Positions 9,283-18,150 of a DNA stretch of 46,682 bases are shown piece by piece. The notes beneath the pieces were generated by a model. It had not been told where the DNA came from and did not search any database. It saw only the letters and a program-made list of their open reading frames with translations. A program made the translations under genes and the position numbers. The stretch is taken from positions 1 through 46,682 of the forward strand of contig JAHZIB010000010.1 in NCBI GenBank assembly GCA_019419955.1, in the 5' to 3' direction. Positions within the stretch are counted from its first letter, which is position 1. Each line of letters begins with the position of its first letter. Source of the stretch: Clostridiales bacterium (lineage in GTDB: Bacteria; Bacillota; Clostridia; TANB77; CAG-508).

Positions 9283-10251
9283 TTACTTCATATTGATAGT
9301 AATGTTTCCATAATCTTTTGCTATGCTTGTATTTTCACTATATGCTGTATAATTATATACTACTCCAGAAAAAACCGCTGAAGTTATATTCTTTCTTGTG
9401 CCATAACTACTATAATACTTTATCGTAATCTCTTTTGTTTGCTTTGGGCTCAATCTGAGCTCGGCATCATTAATTTCATGCGAGTATGAAGGATATTTAA
9501 TACCATTCTCATCTTCTATATACATTGTTTCTGAATATATTTTGTCATCAATCATTATTTCACTATCTGTGTTATTTATAACTCTAAAAGTAATTTTTTG
9601 ATAGTCCATATATATATCGCTTTCTATTGCTGTAATCTCAACATTTCTATTACTTCCTGTTTTTTGTAATTCTTCTTTTCCTACATAACTATTTATATTT
9701 AATTTTGGATTGCCTTCGCTATCACCTATTATTCTAATAAAATCTTGCAATGAATTACTCTCTGTGAATTGCCCTGTGGATAATGAATCTTCATTAATAG
9801 ATATTTTATATATATTTTCATTCCAATTTTCTATAGAAACATTTTTCTTATGACCATTAAAAACTTTATTATAATAACTATTCCTAAAATCATCTACATT
9901 AGGATAGAGTTCTTCTTTACATTCATCTGAAAGTATGCTATATGCTTCATCTACTCTTTGCTCATTACAATATGTAATAAACTGATCTATTATTCTAAGA
10001 AGCTCTGTTTGATTTTGACTCATATCGCTCCCCATAGTAACTGAATCAGTACTATCTAAAGCTATACTATTATATTGCGGTACTTTGGATGAACTAGAGA
10101 TAATACTCTCTTCTAAAGATGTATTCTTTCTATTTATCATTTCTATAAAAACAAATAACCTATTTACTAAAAATATAACTAGAATTAATATTACTGCCAT
10201 TATTATTTTTATTTTGTTTTTTACAAACCATTCAGATATAGCCTTCTTCAT
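9283..10251 (-). CDS. Membrane-anchored NTF2-like protein of the secretion cluster
   Basis: 322 aa. The N-terminal helix (about residues 14-35, IKIIMAVILILVIFLVNRLF) is followed by an extracytoplasmic region. Residues ~85-140 (QFITYCNEQRVDEAYSILSD, then YPNVDDF) resemble the NTF2-like units of the 5828 gene. The C-terminal ~120 residues read as a beta-sandwich (FRVINNTDSEIMIDDKIY). It lies between the VirB6-like gene and the hydrolase gene on the same strand, so it is probably a structural partner. The RBS is AGGAGA. A hairpin at 10285-10310 separates it from the VirB6-like gene. No precise function is claimed. Confidence 0.75.
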   Translation of the reverse strand: MKKAISEWFVKNKIKIIMAVILILVIFLVNRLFVFIEMINRKNTSLEESIISSSSKVPQYNSIALDSTDSVTMGSDMSQNQTELLRIIDQFITYCNEQRVDEAYSILSDECKEELYPNVDDFRNSYYNKVFNGHKKNVSIENWNENIYKISINEDSLSTGQFTESNSLQDFIRIIGDSEGNPKLNINSYVGKEELQKTGSNRNVEITAIESDIYMDYQKITFRVINNTDSEIMIDDKIYSETMYIEDENGIKYPSYSHEINDAELRLSPKQTKEITIKYYSSYGTRKNITSAVFSGVVYNYTAYSENTSIAKDYGNITINMK

Positions 10252-10284
10252 ATTTCATCTTCTCCTTATATTTTTCTTTTAAAA

Positions 10285-10310
10285 CTGGGACAGAAGTTAA
10301 TCTGCCCCAG
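10285..10310 (-). terminator. Intercistronic hairpin after the VirB6-like gene
   Basis: On the coding strand CTGGGGCAGA pairs with TCTGTCCCAG (one mismatch), followed by TTTT. It probably reduces read-through into the 10251 gene (partial terminator or processing site). Confidence 0.6.
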
Positions 10311-10328
10311 CTGCCCTTGTAAAACAAT

Positions 10329-12725
10329 TTAAGTTTTATTATAAAAACCTCTTATTGTATCTGTGTATTTACTTGCGTCTGATGCAGGTGCTCCTTTTTC
10401 TTGTAGTCTCTTTTCTATTTTCTCTATTTTTTCTACATCATCCCCTGTCTCTGAAGCAAGACCTGCAAGTATTACTCTCTCTCTTGATGCTTTATCATCT
10501 CCAAATCCATCTGCCTTCATTGCTTTTATAATAATATCATCATCAGTAATACCACTCTTTCTAAATATTTGAGATGCATCCATTACTTCATCTATTGCCC
10601 TTTTATTCTTTAGGCCAAACTCCTCGGCATATTTCTTTCTCCTGTCTTTGTCCATCATTGCTAATCTGTCTGCTCTGTCCTTTTGTCTTTGTTTTTCTGC
10701 ATCTTCTCCATATGCAGCAGTTGTATATGTGCCTTTTGCTGTTTCAATCACATTATCACCAGATTCATTTATCCTTGATGCTATATTGCTAGCTCCCGAG
10801 CCTAGTGCCCATCCTGCCATACCACCTGCCGCTCCATATTTTAGGATATTCATATCATCTGCTGTAGCTAGTCCTCCTGCTACACCAATTGAAGCTGCTC
10901 CTGCTGCCAACGCTGTCTTTAATGCTAATCTAGCAGCTTTTGGAGCAACATACTTAGCTCCAGCTCCAAGAGTAGCTGCTGCCCCCTTAAGTTGTGGTGG
11001 AAGCTCCTTTCTTGTTTTATATTGTCTACCTCTATTTAATGTTTCATAGGCAAGTCCACTGTTATATGGCGTAGAACTGCTTATATTGTTTGTTGCATTT
11101 GTGCCACTTATTATTGGTGAAGCTTGAACTGTTCTATTTAATCTAGGAAGTGGTGCCATCGCGTTAACCTGTTCTTCATTAAGTCCTTGTGCTCTTAGTT
11201 CATCTCTCCTAATGTTTTGATTTCTATAATATGCTTCTGTTCCTGGGGCAATATCAGCGCTTCCTACAGCTCTAACATTAGGAGCTATAGTATTTGAATC
11301 CTCAGTGGGAACTCCCCCTGCTGGTAATGCACTTCCACCATATTGTTGATCCATTAAGTCACTTACCTTACTACCTTTGTCTGCTTTTCTCTGATATATT
11401 TTAGATTGACCTGCTTTATCAGCATTAGCTGGTTTCTTGCTACTACCTAGTTTGCTTATCTTACTAATTTGACTAATTCCCCACATTGCCACTGCTCCGC
11501 CAAGTGCAGAACCGCTTGCTAACGTAGATGCTTTTTCAAATCCAAAGAACTTACGTAATATTTTGTCTGCTTGGAATATGAAACCTAGTGCAACTATAGA
11601 ATAAATCATATTTGTTTGAGCTAATTCTATCGCTGAACTTACTAACATTGTATATAATATCAAATGTAACGGTTGTATTAATAAGTTGAAAATATATTCC
11701 TTTAGCCACATGTTAAATGCTTGTGCATTTCCATCATTAACCTTATCTATAGGATATGTCATTGCAACTAATGGAGCTATCATTGTTAAAAACGCAAGCA
11801 TAATCAACCTTTTTAAATATACAAATAGAAATGCAATGGTATAAAATACAAATACCATATATAGTATTGTATATCCTACTTTATTCAAAAGTTGGTTGTC
11901 TTTATTTTCATTAGTCTCTAATTGCATATCTATCCTAACTTTTCCCATTAAATTGGTTGGCCATAAGTATAATTTCTGACCGTTTACTTCCTGTACTAAG
12001 CCAGCTTCTTCAAAATACTCTTTTGCATTTTTCCTTTCTGTCTTATCATTTTGTTCAAATATAAACTCATAAGTATCATCATCTTCTTTAAATGGTATAG
12101 GTGTCAATATTCCATTATCTGTCCTATTTATTCCCTCTGTTACAGCTTCGACCACAGTTGTAGCAAATGCCATTATGTAATGCATAAAGAATAATATTCC
12201 TAATGCTACAACCCAGCTAAATAATCTCTCTTTATACTTAGCTCTGTCTTGTGAAGTAGTGCTAGCCAAAATTCTAATTCCTATATATAATAGTACAGAT
12301 AATAATGCTACTATTGCAAAATTACGTAAAGCTAAATACCAACTTCCTATGGTTGATTGTAATATAGATGCTGATGACTCTCCTTGCTCTATATCTTGAT
12401 CTGGACCTGTTTCAGTGTCTCCAAAAGCATCACTATAATCATTTGGACTAAAGAAATTCACATCAAGTGCTGCAATTTGATTCTTAAACATTTCTTCTGG
12501 GCTTAATACAAATACTGGCAAATAAAATGTGTTCGGTAAATTATATTTTAGATAAACTGATGTAGCAAGACCTGCTGCCACTGTAAGTGCAACTCCTGCT
12601 ATTATTCCCACTCCTGGTATTAAAATTGCTAAGGCTGCTGTTATTCCTCCAACTATAACAGCTCCTGCTTTTTCCCAAAAACTATCCCAAGTATTACTTA
12701 CTTTATACAAGGCACTACCGTCCAT
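10329..12725 (-). CDS. VirB6/TrbL-like polytopic membrane protein
   Basis: 798 aa. Several hydrophobic segments (about residues 18-58, 128-150, 165-190, 275-330, 345-395) form an inner-membrane platform. A polar linker (~430-560) and an Ala/Gly-rich hydrophobic stretch (~565-650) follow, then a charged tail. The signature WLKEYIFNLLIQPLHLILYT (about 340-360) is typical of VirB6-like proteins of Gram-positive type IV systems. The start overlaps the stop of the 70-aa gene (ATGGACGGTAG), a translational coupling arrangement, with AAGGA about 10 bases upstream. It is probably the pore-forming core subunit working with the VirB4 ATPase. Confidence 0.85.
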   Translation of the reverse strand: MDGSALYKVSNTWDSFWEKAGAVIVGGITAALAILIPGVGIIAGVALTVAAGLATSVYLKYNLPNTFYLPVFVLSPEEMFKNQIAALDVNFFSPNDYSDAFGDTETGPDQDIEQGESSASILQSTIGSWYLALRNFAIVALLSVLLYIGIRILASTTSQDRAKYKERLFSWVVALGILFFMHYIMAFATTVVEAVTEGINRTDNGILTPIPFKEDDDTYEFIFEQNDKTERKNAKEYFEEAGLVQEVNGQKLYLWPTNLMGKVRIDMQLETNENKDNQLLNKVGYTILYMVFVFYTIAFLFVYLKRLIMLAFLTMIAPLVAMTYPIDKVNDGNAQAFNMWLKEYIFNLLIQPLHLILYTMLVSSAIELAQTNMIYSIVALGFIFQADKILRKFFGFEKASTLASGSALGGAVAMWGISQISKISKLGSSKKPANADKAGQSKIYQRKADKGSKVSDLMDQQYGGSALPAGGVPTEDSNTIAPNVRAVGSADIAPGTEAYYRNQNIRRDELRAQGLNEEQVNAMAPLPRLNRTVQASPIISGTNATNNISSSTPYNSGLAYETLNRGRQYKTRKELPPQLKGAAATLGAGAKYVAPKAARLALKTALAAGAASIGVAGGLATADDMNILKYGAAGGMAGWALGSGASNIASRINESGDNVIETAKGTYTTAAYGEDAEKQRQKDRADRLAMMDKDRRKKYAEEFGLKNKRAIDEVMDASQIFRKSGITDDDIIIKAMKADGFGDDKASRERVILAGLASETGDDVEKIEKIEKRLQEKGAPASDASKYTDTIRGFYNKT

Positions 12726-12927
12726 TCAAAAACATTCCTTGTGTTATCTTTATTACACCATCACATATTGCAACTAGAAAGTCCATTATAGGTGAAAGTA
12801 GTGTTCCTCCTATTGCCTCTAACATACTTGCATTACTTATTGTAGGAGCACAAAAGTTGAACAATATTACTATTACTAATGCAATTACTATCTTTAGTAC
12901 TATATGTTTTTTTGTAAAAAGTTCCAT
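12715..12927 (-). CDS. Small exported/membrane protein between VirB4 and VirB6
   Basis: 70 aa. A signal-like hydrophobic segment (about residues 10-32) with a possible cleavage after SNA is followed by a second hydrophobic stretch (LLSPIMDFLVAICDGVIKI). It overlaps the VirB6-like start by 11 bases. Related VirB6-like proteins can carry a similar N-terminal segment in the same chain, so this may be a separated N-terminal module or the product of an old frameshift. The clean coupling and the separate RBS before the VirB6-like gene favour a real separate gene. Confidence 0.65.
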   Translation of the reverse strand: MELFTKKHIVLKIVIALVIVILFNFCAPTISNASMLEAIGGTLLSPIMDFLVAICDGVIKITQGMFLNGR

Positions 12928-12936
12928 AATTTCCCC

Positions 12937-14913
12937 CTAATATCTATTGTCATTCCTTTTTCCTTTTTTTACTAATTTGTTTAAGTTTGTTTCTACAAAT
13001 TCAAACTCTTTTGCTGTTGGTCTAATTTGTATAATTGCACTATCTGAACCTACTTTTAGTAGGCCTTCTCCTTTTAAACATGTTACTAGAAAATTTGCTT
13101 CACCAGTACTTAATTTGAATACTTCTCTTAAATATTGTATCTCAGATTTATCTTGTGCTAAAAATAGCTTAGTGTCTGATGAGGTTAAAACTGCTTGGGC
13201 TTCTGGTTTCTCATAAAAGTCTTGGAATCTCTGTGAAATAATTGCAAGTGATACGTTCCTTTTTCTAGCACGTCTTGCCATTGTGTTTAAAAAGTCTACA
13301 GCTTCTGGGTATGGAAGTAGCATCCATGCTTCATCAACTAGCACTCTTTTTTTCGCAGCTTTTGTTCTATCTTCGCTGTTCTTTTTAACATATTTTTCCC
13401 ATATCCATTCTAGCAATATTTGTTGTGCTAGTGGTCTTGCAAACTTTTCTTCTAATTGTGATATATCTAAGTTGATAAATAACGCTCCTTCTAACAAATC
13501 AAATGTAGATTGCCCATCAAAGTATGCCATCTGACCATCATACTCTCTTATATATTGTTTCATAACTTTTAGGAGGTAACTATAATGGAAATTATAGTCT
13601 TGATTTTTGTTATCCTCTGCTTTTTTCTGTATTCTCTTATACCATGAGCCTATAGTTGGCATTTCTTTTTTCCTTCTGCCTAGCATATTTGAAGATAACT
13701 CTCCTGATGTCATGTCAAATATACTATTTGGGTCACTATTTATTCCTCTTGCTGCATATTCTTCCGCAACAGATTCCGCTATAATTTGTTTTGTTAACTC
13801 GTTTACATCTTCACTTCTTGTACTACCTTTTGCCATTGTAAGTAAAGCTTGTGTAACGTCTTCAACTTTATTTTCAACATTCAAAACAGTTTTTTCTCTA
13901 CCTGTTATTTCATCTTTTACTATTTCTGTTTCTATATCAAAAATATTTATTACCGTCTTTGAACTTGGGCTTATTACAACATTTATTCCTCCCAAGCTTT
14001 CTGCAACTATACTATACTCTCCCTCAGCATCTAATGCTAAACTTTGTATTCCCATTAGCACTGCCGACCTTGAAACTAAAGTTTTCATTGTAACTGATTT
14101 ACCTGCACCAGACTTAGCAAATATAACCATATTGTAATTAGTAAGTGAGCTATGGAAGTTATCAAAAAGTATTGGTACTCCAGTTTGTTTATTTATTCCG
14201 AGTGGTACCCCTGTAGGATGTCCTACTTCTGATGTTGTAAATGGAAATACTGTTCCCATCGACCTACGGTCAAATGTATGCGTCTTTCTAACTTTATCGT
14301 CCATTAATGGTAGATTAGATTTAAAAGCATCTTCTTGTATTGCCCATGCACTCTTAATTCCCACTAACGATTTAGACATTTCTGTTGCCAATAGTTTTGT
14401 ATATCTGTCTAAATCTTCTAAGCTGTAAGTGAATAGTGTTGAAATTATTGAAGCTTCATATAATTTGTTAAAACCTGCTGCAATTTCATCTCTTAATTCC
14501 TCTGCCTCAAGTCTCTTTTGTCCCAGGTCACTTTCTCTGTTTATATTTCCCCTATCTGCAGCAACAATTCTTTCTGTTTCCAATTCATTTATTACTCTAT
14601 TTAATTCATTTTGCGACCTTGATTCTGGTATTGGATTTATGTATATTGATGTATTTATGTCTCCAAATAAATACATGTCTCTAAATAACTCTGGAAAAGT
14701 ACACATTCTAGGAAGTGTTGACACAAAGAAACTTCTTGCATATCTCGTCACATTGGAAATAATTTCCAAATGGTCAATATTGCTAGCATCTATTCCAGAT
14801 GGTGCTATTAATTCTTTAATAGTTTGTTTTTTTAATATTTCATATTCTCCTGGTCTTGTGTAGTCATTAAGCTGTTTTTGTTGTTCTTCTTCTCTTTGTT
14901 TTTTCTTCGACAT
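12937..14913 (-). CDS. VirB4-like type IV secretion ATPase
   Basis: 658 aa, cytoplasmic or peripheral. The N-terminal ~220 residues match the VirB4/TraC N-domain. The ATPase domain has Walker A AKSGAGKSVTMK (about residues 264-276), Walker B VLVDEAWMLL (about 523-532) and ISQRFQDF (a conserved arginine/glutamine motif of HerA/FtsK-class ATPases). It energises pilus or channel assembly and substrate passage. The RBS GGAGGAAAATG decides the start, which overlaps the upstream gene's end by 47 bases. The length is a little short of many VirB4 proteins. The preceding gene carries an additional N-domain-like region, so the two may work as a split or paired ATPase unit. Confidence 0.93.
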   Translation of the reverse strand: MSKKKQREEEQQKQLNDYTRPGEYEILKKQTIKELIAPSGIDASNIDHLEIISNVTRYARSFFVSTLPRMCTFPELFRDMYLFGDINTSIYINPIPESRSQNELNRVINELETERIVAADRGNINRESDLGQKRLEAEELRDEIAAGFNKLYEASIISTLFTYSLEDLDRYTKLLATEMSKSLVGIKSAWAIQEDAFKSNLPLMDDKVRKTHTFDRRSMGTVFPFTTSEVGHPTGVPLGINKQTGVPILFDNFHSSLTNYNMVIFAKSGAGKSVTMKTLVSRSAVLMGIQSLALDAEGEYSIVAESLGGINVVISPSSKTVINIFDIETEIVKDEITGREKTVLNVENKVEDVTQALLTMAKGSTRSEDVNELTKQIIAESVAEEYAARGINSDPNSIFDMTSGELSSNMLGRRKKEMPTIGSWYKRIQKKAEDNKNQDYNFHYSYLLKVMKQYIREYDGQMAYFDGQSTFDLLEGALFINLDISQLEEKFARPLAQQILLEWIWEKYVKKNSEDRTKAAKKRVLVDEAWMLLPYPEAVDFLNTMARRARKRNVSLAIISQRFQDFYEKPEAQAVLTSSDTKLFLAQDKSEIQYLREVFKLSTGEANFLVTCLKGEGLLKVGSDSAIIQIRPTAKEFEFVETNLNKLVKKGKRNDNRY

Positions 14914-16150
14914 TTTCCTCCGTTCCTCCTTCCTTTTTGGTCTGTTTTGTTTTCTTCACTGCTTTCTCTTGTTTTTCTTTCTCTTCTTGCCTTGCTTGTT
15001 GCCTTGCATTTCTGTCAGCATTTATGTCATTTATGGCATCTTGTGCCACATCATATCCAACTACTTCTGCATTTTGCTCAATAATTAATTTTGCTAAGTT
15101 ATCTATTAAGTTTTCTATATTGTTTTCTTTTCTAGCTAGAGCTCTCTCTTTTGCAGATTGTACTTCCTTTACTTTTTCATTTGCTCTATTGTATGCTTCT
15201 TCCTCGATTTTTCTATCTAATGCTCTCATTTTCTTATCAAGTATATCTGGTGCTGTTGAGTATAACTCGTCATATCCTGCACTTAAAGCTTTGTCTAGTC
15301 CAAATACTTCCTGCTCATCTCTGTTATATGCTACATATAGAAGTTCTACTAGCTCATCTGAGTTTAATATTTTTCCATTTACTTCGCAAGCTGATAAGGT
15401 CCTAATAATTGATTGGCACCTTGTATATAGCTCTGAGAATGATAAATTTTTTATTTCTTCTTTATCAAAATCATTTTCTCCTAGTTCTTCAGGAAAATAT
15501 GGAACAACTATATAATATTTTTGATTTAAAACATTTTTATTTAAACTCATTCTTTCGGTCGTGAATATAACATCTTTTCCATATTCTGTAAGATTTCTTT
15601 GCTTAGTAAGTTCATAAAAAGCTTTATCCACCTGTTCTTTTGTGTAATTTCCAGAAGATTGCATTTCTCTATATTGCATTTCTTGTTTCTGCAAGTTCTC
15701 TTCAATTTGTTTTACTCTATCTTTGTATGTCTGTAAACTCGACTCTAGATTTATTGTTCTTGTTTGTACATAAATTTGTATTGGATGTCTTAGAGTATTT
15801 AAAAACTGAATAAAACCTTCTTCGACTCCGTTTTTTTCTACTTCAGACATCAAATCATAGTTAATGCCCTGACATTCTACAACCATTATATATTTTGCAC
15901 CATTTTTTTGCACTATCATGTTATCTTCAACTCTATCAAATTCCATAAAATCCATAACAGATTCTACGGCAAATGTTTTCGCTTTTTTGTTAGCTTCCGC
16001 TTTGTTAACACCGTTTTCTATTCTTTCTTCTTTCTTTTCTTTCTTATTTTTAGTCGTAAAATATACTATTGCAAGTACTGCAAGCAATATAAGAATTACT
16101 ATTATAATAATTACAAATATTGTAGTTAATGTTTCAATATTACTTAGCAT
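14867..16150 (-). CDS. VirB4 N-domain-like membrane protein
   Basis: 427 aa. One N-terminal membrane helix (about residues 8-34) and a Lys/Glu-rich linker are followed by a domain (about 50-270: YIMVVECQGINYDLMSEVEK, QIYVQTRTINL) that resembles the N-terminal, nucleotide-free domain found before VirB4-type ATPases. The C-terminal ~110 residues are a Lys/Gln/Arg-rich coiled coil. No Walker motifs are present. The start is at MLSNIE because AAGGAGGAAGAAAGAA precedes that ATG; it overlaps the prgI-like stop by 11 bases (ATGCTAAGTAA). It probably anchors the ATPase to the membrane. Confidence 0.75.
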   Translation of the reverse strand: MLSNIETLTTIFVIIIIVILILLAVLAIVYFTTKNKKEKKEERIENGVNKAEANKKAKTFAVESVMDFMEFDRVEDNMIVQKNGAKYIMVVECQGINYDLMSEVEKNGVEEGFIQFLNTLRHPIQIYVQTRTINLESSLQTYKDRVKQIEENLQKQEMQYREMQSSGNYTKEQVDKAFYELTKQRNLTEYGKDVIFTTERMSLNKNVLNQKYYIVVPYFPEELGENDFDKEEIKNLSFSELYTRCQSIIRTLSACEVNGKILNSDELVELLYVAYNRDEQEVFGLDKALSAGYDELYSTAPDILDKKMRALDRKIEEEAYNRANEKVKEVQSAKERALARKENNIENLIDNLAKLIIEQNAEVVGYDVAQDAINDINADRNARQQARQEEKEKQEKAVKKTKQTKKEGGTEENVEEKTKRRRTTKTA

Positions 16151-16487
16151 TTCTTTCTTCCTCCTTGTACATGTATATTTTTCCACCTTTAGTCTTGAAC
16201 TTAATTGCCCTTTTTATTACATCATCTAAGTTTTCCCCTCCTGTTTTTTGAGAAAATTTAAATTTTGCTATGTCTGGCATCTTTAAAGTTCCTATTATAA
16301 AGCCAATAAATGCAAATGCAACAGTAATTACTATTCCCACCATTGTTAAACCCATTGCAGAAAAAACTAAATAGAATAGTAGCCCCACTGTACCTGCTAT
16401 TACTGTATATAGCATACTCTTACCTGTAAAAATAAATAAAATTCTTCCTTCCCCTTTTACATTTCTGGGTAAGTTATATGTTCCCAT
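16140..16487 (-). CDS. PrgI-family (VirB3-like) membrane protein
   Basis: 115 aa. The N-terminal NLPRNVKGEGRILFIFTGKS and a pair of membrane helices (about residues 28-70) are the hallmark of PrgI-family proteins, which pair with VirB4 in Gram-positive conjugation systems. The start is the ATG at 16487, with GGAGG 8 bases upstream; a GTG six bases earlier sits too close to that RBS. It is the first gene of the prgI-virB4N-virB4-70aa-virB6 run, each gene overlapping or abutting the next. Confidence 0.88.
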   Translation of the reverse strand: MGTYNLPRNVKGEGRILFIFTGKSMLYTVIAGTVGLLFYLVFSAMGLTMVGIVITVAFAFIGFIIGTLKMPDIAKFKFSQKTGGENLDDVIKRAIKFKTKGGKIYMYKEEERNAK

Positions 16488-16523
16488 ATTCACTTCCTCC
16501 TTTGTTAAATCTATACACTTTAT

Positions 16524-16529
16524 ATTATA
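16524..16529 (-). promoter_or_regulatory. Extended -10 promoter of the prgI-virB4 operon
   Basis: The coding strand reads ATCTGTTATAAT: TATAAT with an upstream TG. No good -35 is present, consistent with activation from the upstream box at 16587. The same ATCTGTTATAAT lies before the fourth pilin gene. Confidence 0.55.
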
Positions 16530-16565
16530 ACAGATATTTCACTAAAAAGATACAAAAATCAAAAA

Positions 16566-16590
16566 AAAGTGCATATAAAATGCACTTTTA
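16566..16590 (-). terminator. Terminator of the pilin gene at 16712
   Basis: On the minus strand AAAAGTGCAT pairs perfectly with ATGCACTTTT around TTTAT, followed by a run of T. It ends transcription of the pilin unit before the prgI promoter. Confidence 0.85.
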
Positions 16591-16629
16591 ATATAATTGT
16601 AATATTTCTGTAACATAATTGTAATATTT
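16587..16629 (-). promoter_or_regulatory. Four 11-bp-spaced direct half-sites (response-regulator box)
   Basis: In plus-strand reading TTTAA, TGTAA, TGTAA, TGTAA start at 16587, 16598, 16609 and 16620, an exact 11-bp period. On the coding strand these are TTACA-type half-sites, as in PhoP/PhoB-family boxes. The box begins 63 bp from the prgI -10. The pilin operon has the same arrangement. Confidence 0.55.
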
Positions 16630-16711
16630 AAAATTTGTTTTTTGCTTTTTTATAAATTTGCTACAAAATAATCAATATTATGTAATTTTTTCATTTCAAA
16701 TAATATAGGTA

Positions 16712-17083
16712 CTAAGAATTTGTTGCTAATTTTGACATTTGTATAACTGCTTTTGCTATTGCTGATGCTCCGAAAATTAGAATTGCACCTATTAAATAAG
16801 GTATCATTGTTTTCTTGTATTCTGCTTTTTCTGATGCACTTCCCATCATGTATTTTATACCTAATACTAACAATACTACTACTGCTACAATTATACCTAT
16901 TGTTGTTACTATGTCTACAATATTTGCTCCAACACTCTCTAAATTACCTGTATCTGCATTTCCTTTATTGAATAAGTCATCAACCACATCTTCATCAGCA
17001 GCAGCATTTACAATATTAGCAGAAAATGTTAATACCATTATAACCATTAGCACTATTGATAATATTTTTGTTAGCTTTTTCAT
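16712..17083 (-). CDS. VirB2-like pilin, copy 4
   Basis: 123 aa. A signal peptide (about residues 1-28, VNA-A) is followed by a short acidic variable segment (about 29-52) and two membrane helices (about 56-80 and 95-115) joined by GSASEKAEYKK. That loop is shared by all four pilin-like proteins here. T4SS pilin-family proteins have this layout: two helices inserted in the membrane, then extruded into a pilus. The last 68 residues equal those of the 17277 gene, and 205 bp of DNA are identical. It has its own extended -10 promoter (17160-17165), GGAGG before the ATG, and a terminator downstream. Confidence 0.88.
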   Translation of the reverse strand: MKKLTKILSIVLMVIMVLTFSANIVNAAADEDVVDDLFNKGNADTGNLESVGANIVDIVTTIGIIVAVVVLLVLGIKYMMGSASEKAEYKKTMIPYLIGAILIFGASAIAKAVIQMSKLATNS

Positions 17084-17159
17084 GCATTTTCCTCCTTCTT
17101 CATTTTTATATGGTATCTCATATTATTTGAGATAAAATTAAAATCAAATATACATATTT

Positions 17160-17165
17160 ATTATA
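17160..17165 (-). promoter_or_regulatory. Extended -10 promoter before pilin copy 4
   Basis: The coding strand reads AATCTGTTATAATA, like the prgI promoter. No four-site box lies at the equivalent upstream position; the hairpin at 17223-17253 occupies it. Confidence 0.45.
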
Positions 17166-17222
17166 ACAGATTATTTTATAAAATGGTATACTTTTTTTGA
17201 ATTTTTTTATTATAGTAATAAT

Positions 17223-17253
17223 GACTCTGCATTTCTAAAATTCACGCAGAGCC
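17223..17253 (-). terminator. Hairpin between pilin copies 3 and 4
   Basis: On the minus strand GGCTCTGC pairs with GCAGAGTC (one G-U) with a 15-base loop. Only an AT-rich tract follows, so it may be a weak terminator or RNA-processing/stability stem. Confidence 0.55.
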
Positions 17254-17276
17254 ATCACCTAGTAATTATATTTCAA

Positions 17277-17651
17277 TTAAGAATTTGTTGCTAATTTTGA
17301 CATTTGTATAACTGCTTTTGCTATTGCTGATGCTCCGAAAATTAGAATTGCACCTATTAAATAAGGTATCATTGTTTTCTTGTATTCTGCTTTTTCTGAT
17401 GCACTTCCCATCATGTATTTTATACCTAATACTAACAATACTACTACTGCTACAATTATACCTATTGTTGTTACTATGTCTACGATGTTTGCTCCAACAC
17501 CTTCTAAGTTAGATGTATTTGCCGAGCCTTCTGAAAAAATACTATCTATTGTTGAATCATAGTCATCTGCTGCTTTTACAACTCCTGTTGAAAATGTTAG
17601 TATCATCATAGCTATTAGTATTATTGATAACATTTTTGCCAATTTTCTCAT
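17277..17651 (-). CDS. VirB2-like pilin, copy 3
   Basis: 124 aa. A signal peptide (to about residue 28, VKA-A), a variable exported segment (DDYDSTIDSIFSEGSANTSN) and then two membrane helices identical in protein and DNA to the 16712 gene. A GGAGG-type RBS lies before the ATG. It is the third gene of the pilin operon read from the 18.64-kb promoter. The sharp change from identical to diverged sequence at the start of the first helix suggests gene conversion or recent duplication with a variable exposed part. Confidence 0.88.
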   Translation of the reverse strand: MRKLAKMLSIILIAMMILTFSTGVVKAADDYDSTIDSIFSEGSANTSNLEGVGANIVDIVTTIGIIVAVVVLLVLGIKYMMGSASEKAEYKKTMIPYLIGAILIFGASAIAKAVIQMSKLATNS

Positions 17652-17720
17652 GTTTTTTCCTCCTTATTTTTCTTTCTATATCTTAAACATCTCTATTCAG
17701 AGATAATGTTAAAAACTAAC

Positions 17721-18146
17721 TTATACTTGCGTTTGATTAAATAATTCGACTACAATTTTCCATATTGCAAATGCTCCAAATACAATTACACATCCTACTA
17801 CATACGGAGGTATTAGTTGTTTCGTCTCTGCTTTTTCTGATGCACTTCCTATCATTAGCTTGATGCCTATTATTAATCCTATTATAACTGCTACAACAAT
17901 TCCCAATATTAATGATATATTATATACAATATCAGATACTTTTTTTAACGAATCTTGATCAAATGGTTGTACAGGCTGTCCTTCTTCGTCTGTATGGGTT
18001 GAGCCTTTGTCTACAAAGTCATCTGCCCCATCAATTATTGTCCCTATACTCACATCTTCTGCTTGCACAACTGGAGATTGTATAATTATGAAAAGCATTA
18101 GAAAAAATAATATAATTAAAACTATTTTATTCATTTTACTAAACAT
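17721..18146 (-). CDS. VirB2-like pilin, copy 2
   Basis: 141 aa. A signal peptide (about residues 1-29, VQA-E), an acidic 45-residue exported segment, and two helices joined by GSASEKAETKQ. It is more diverged than copies 3 and 4: the second helix begins PPYVVGCVIVFGAFAIW and the tail is NQTQV. AGGAGG lies 8 bases before the ATG, inside the 3' end of the preceding gene, so the two are translationally linked. Having several different pilins in one operon suggests a heteropolymeric or switchable pilus. Confidence 0.85.
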   Translation of the reverse strand: MFSKMNKIVLIILFFLMLFIIIQSPVVQAEDVSIGTIIDGADDFVDKGSTHTDEEGQPVQPFDQDSLKKVSDIVYNISLILGIVVAVIIGLIIGIKLMIGSASEKAETKQLIPPYVVGCVIVFGAFAIWKIVVELFNQTQV

Positions 18147-18150
18147 ATTT

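Noticed and set aside
13607..15515. Long plus-strand frames of 176 and 192 codons
   Set aside because: They are antisense to the VirB4 genes with shadow composition; the opposite strand has clear motifs and RBSs.
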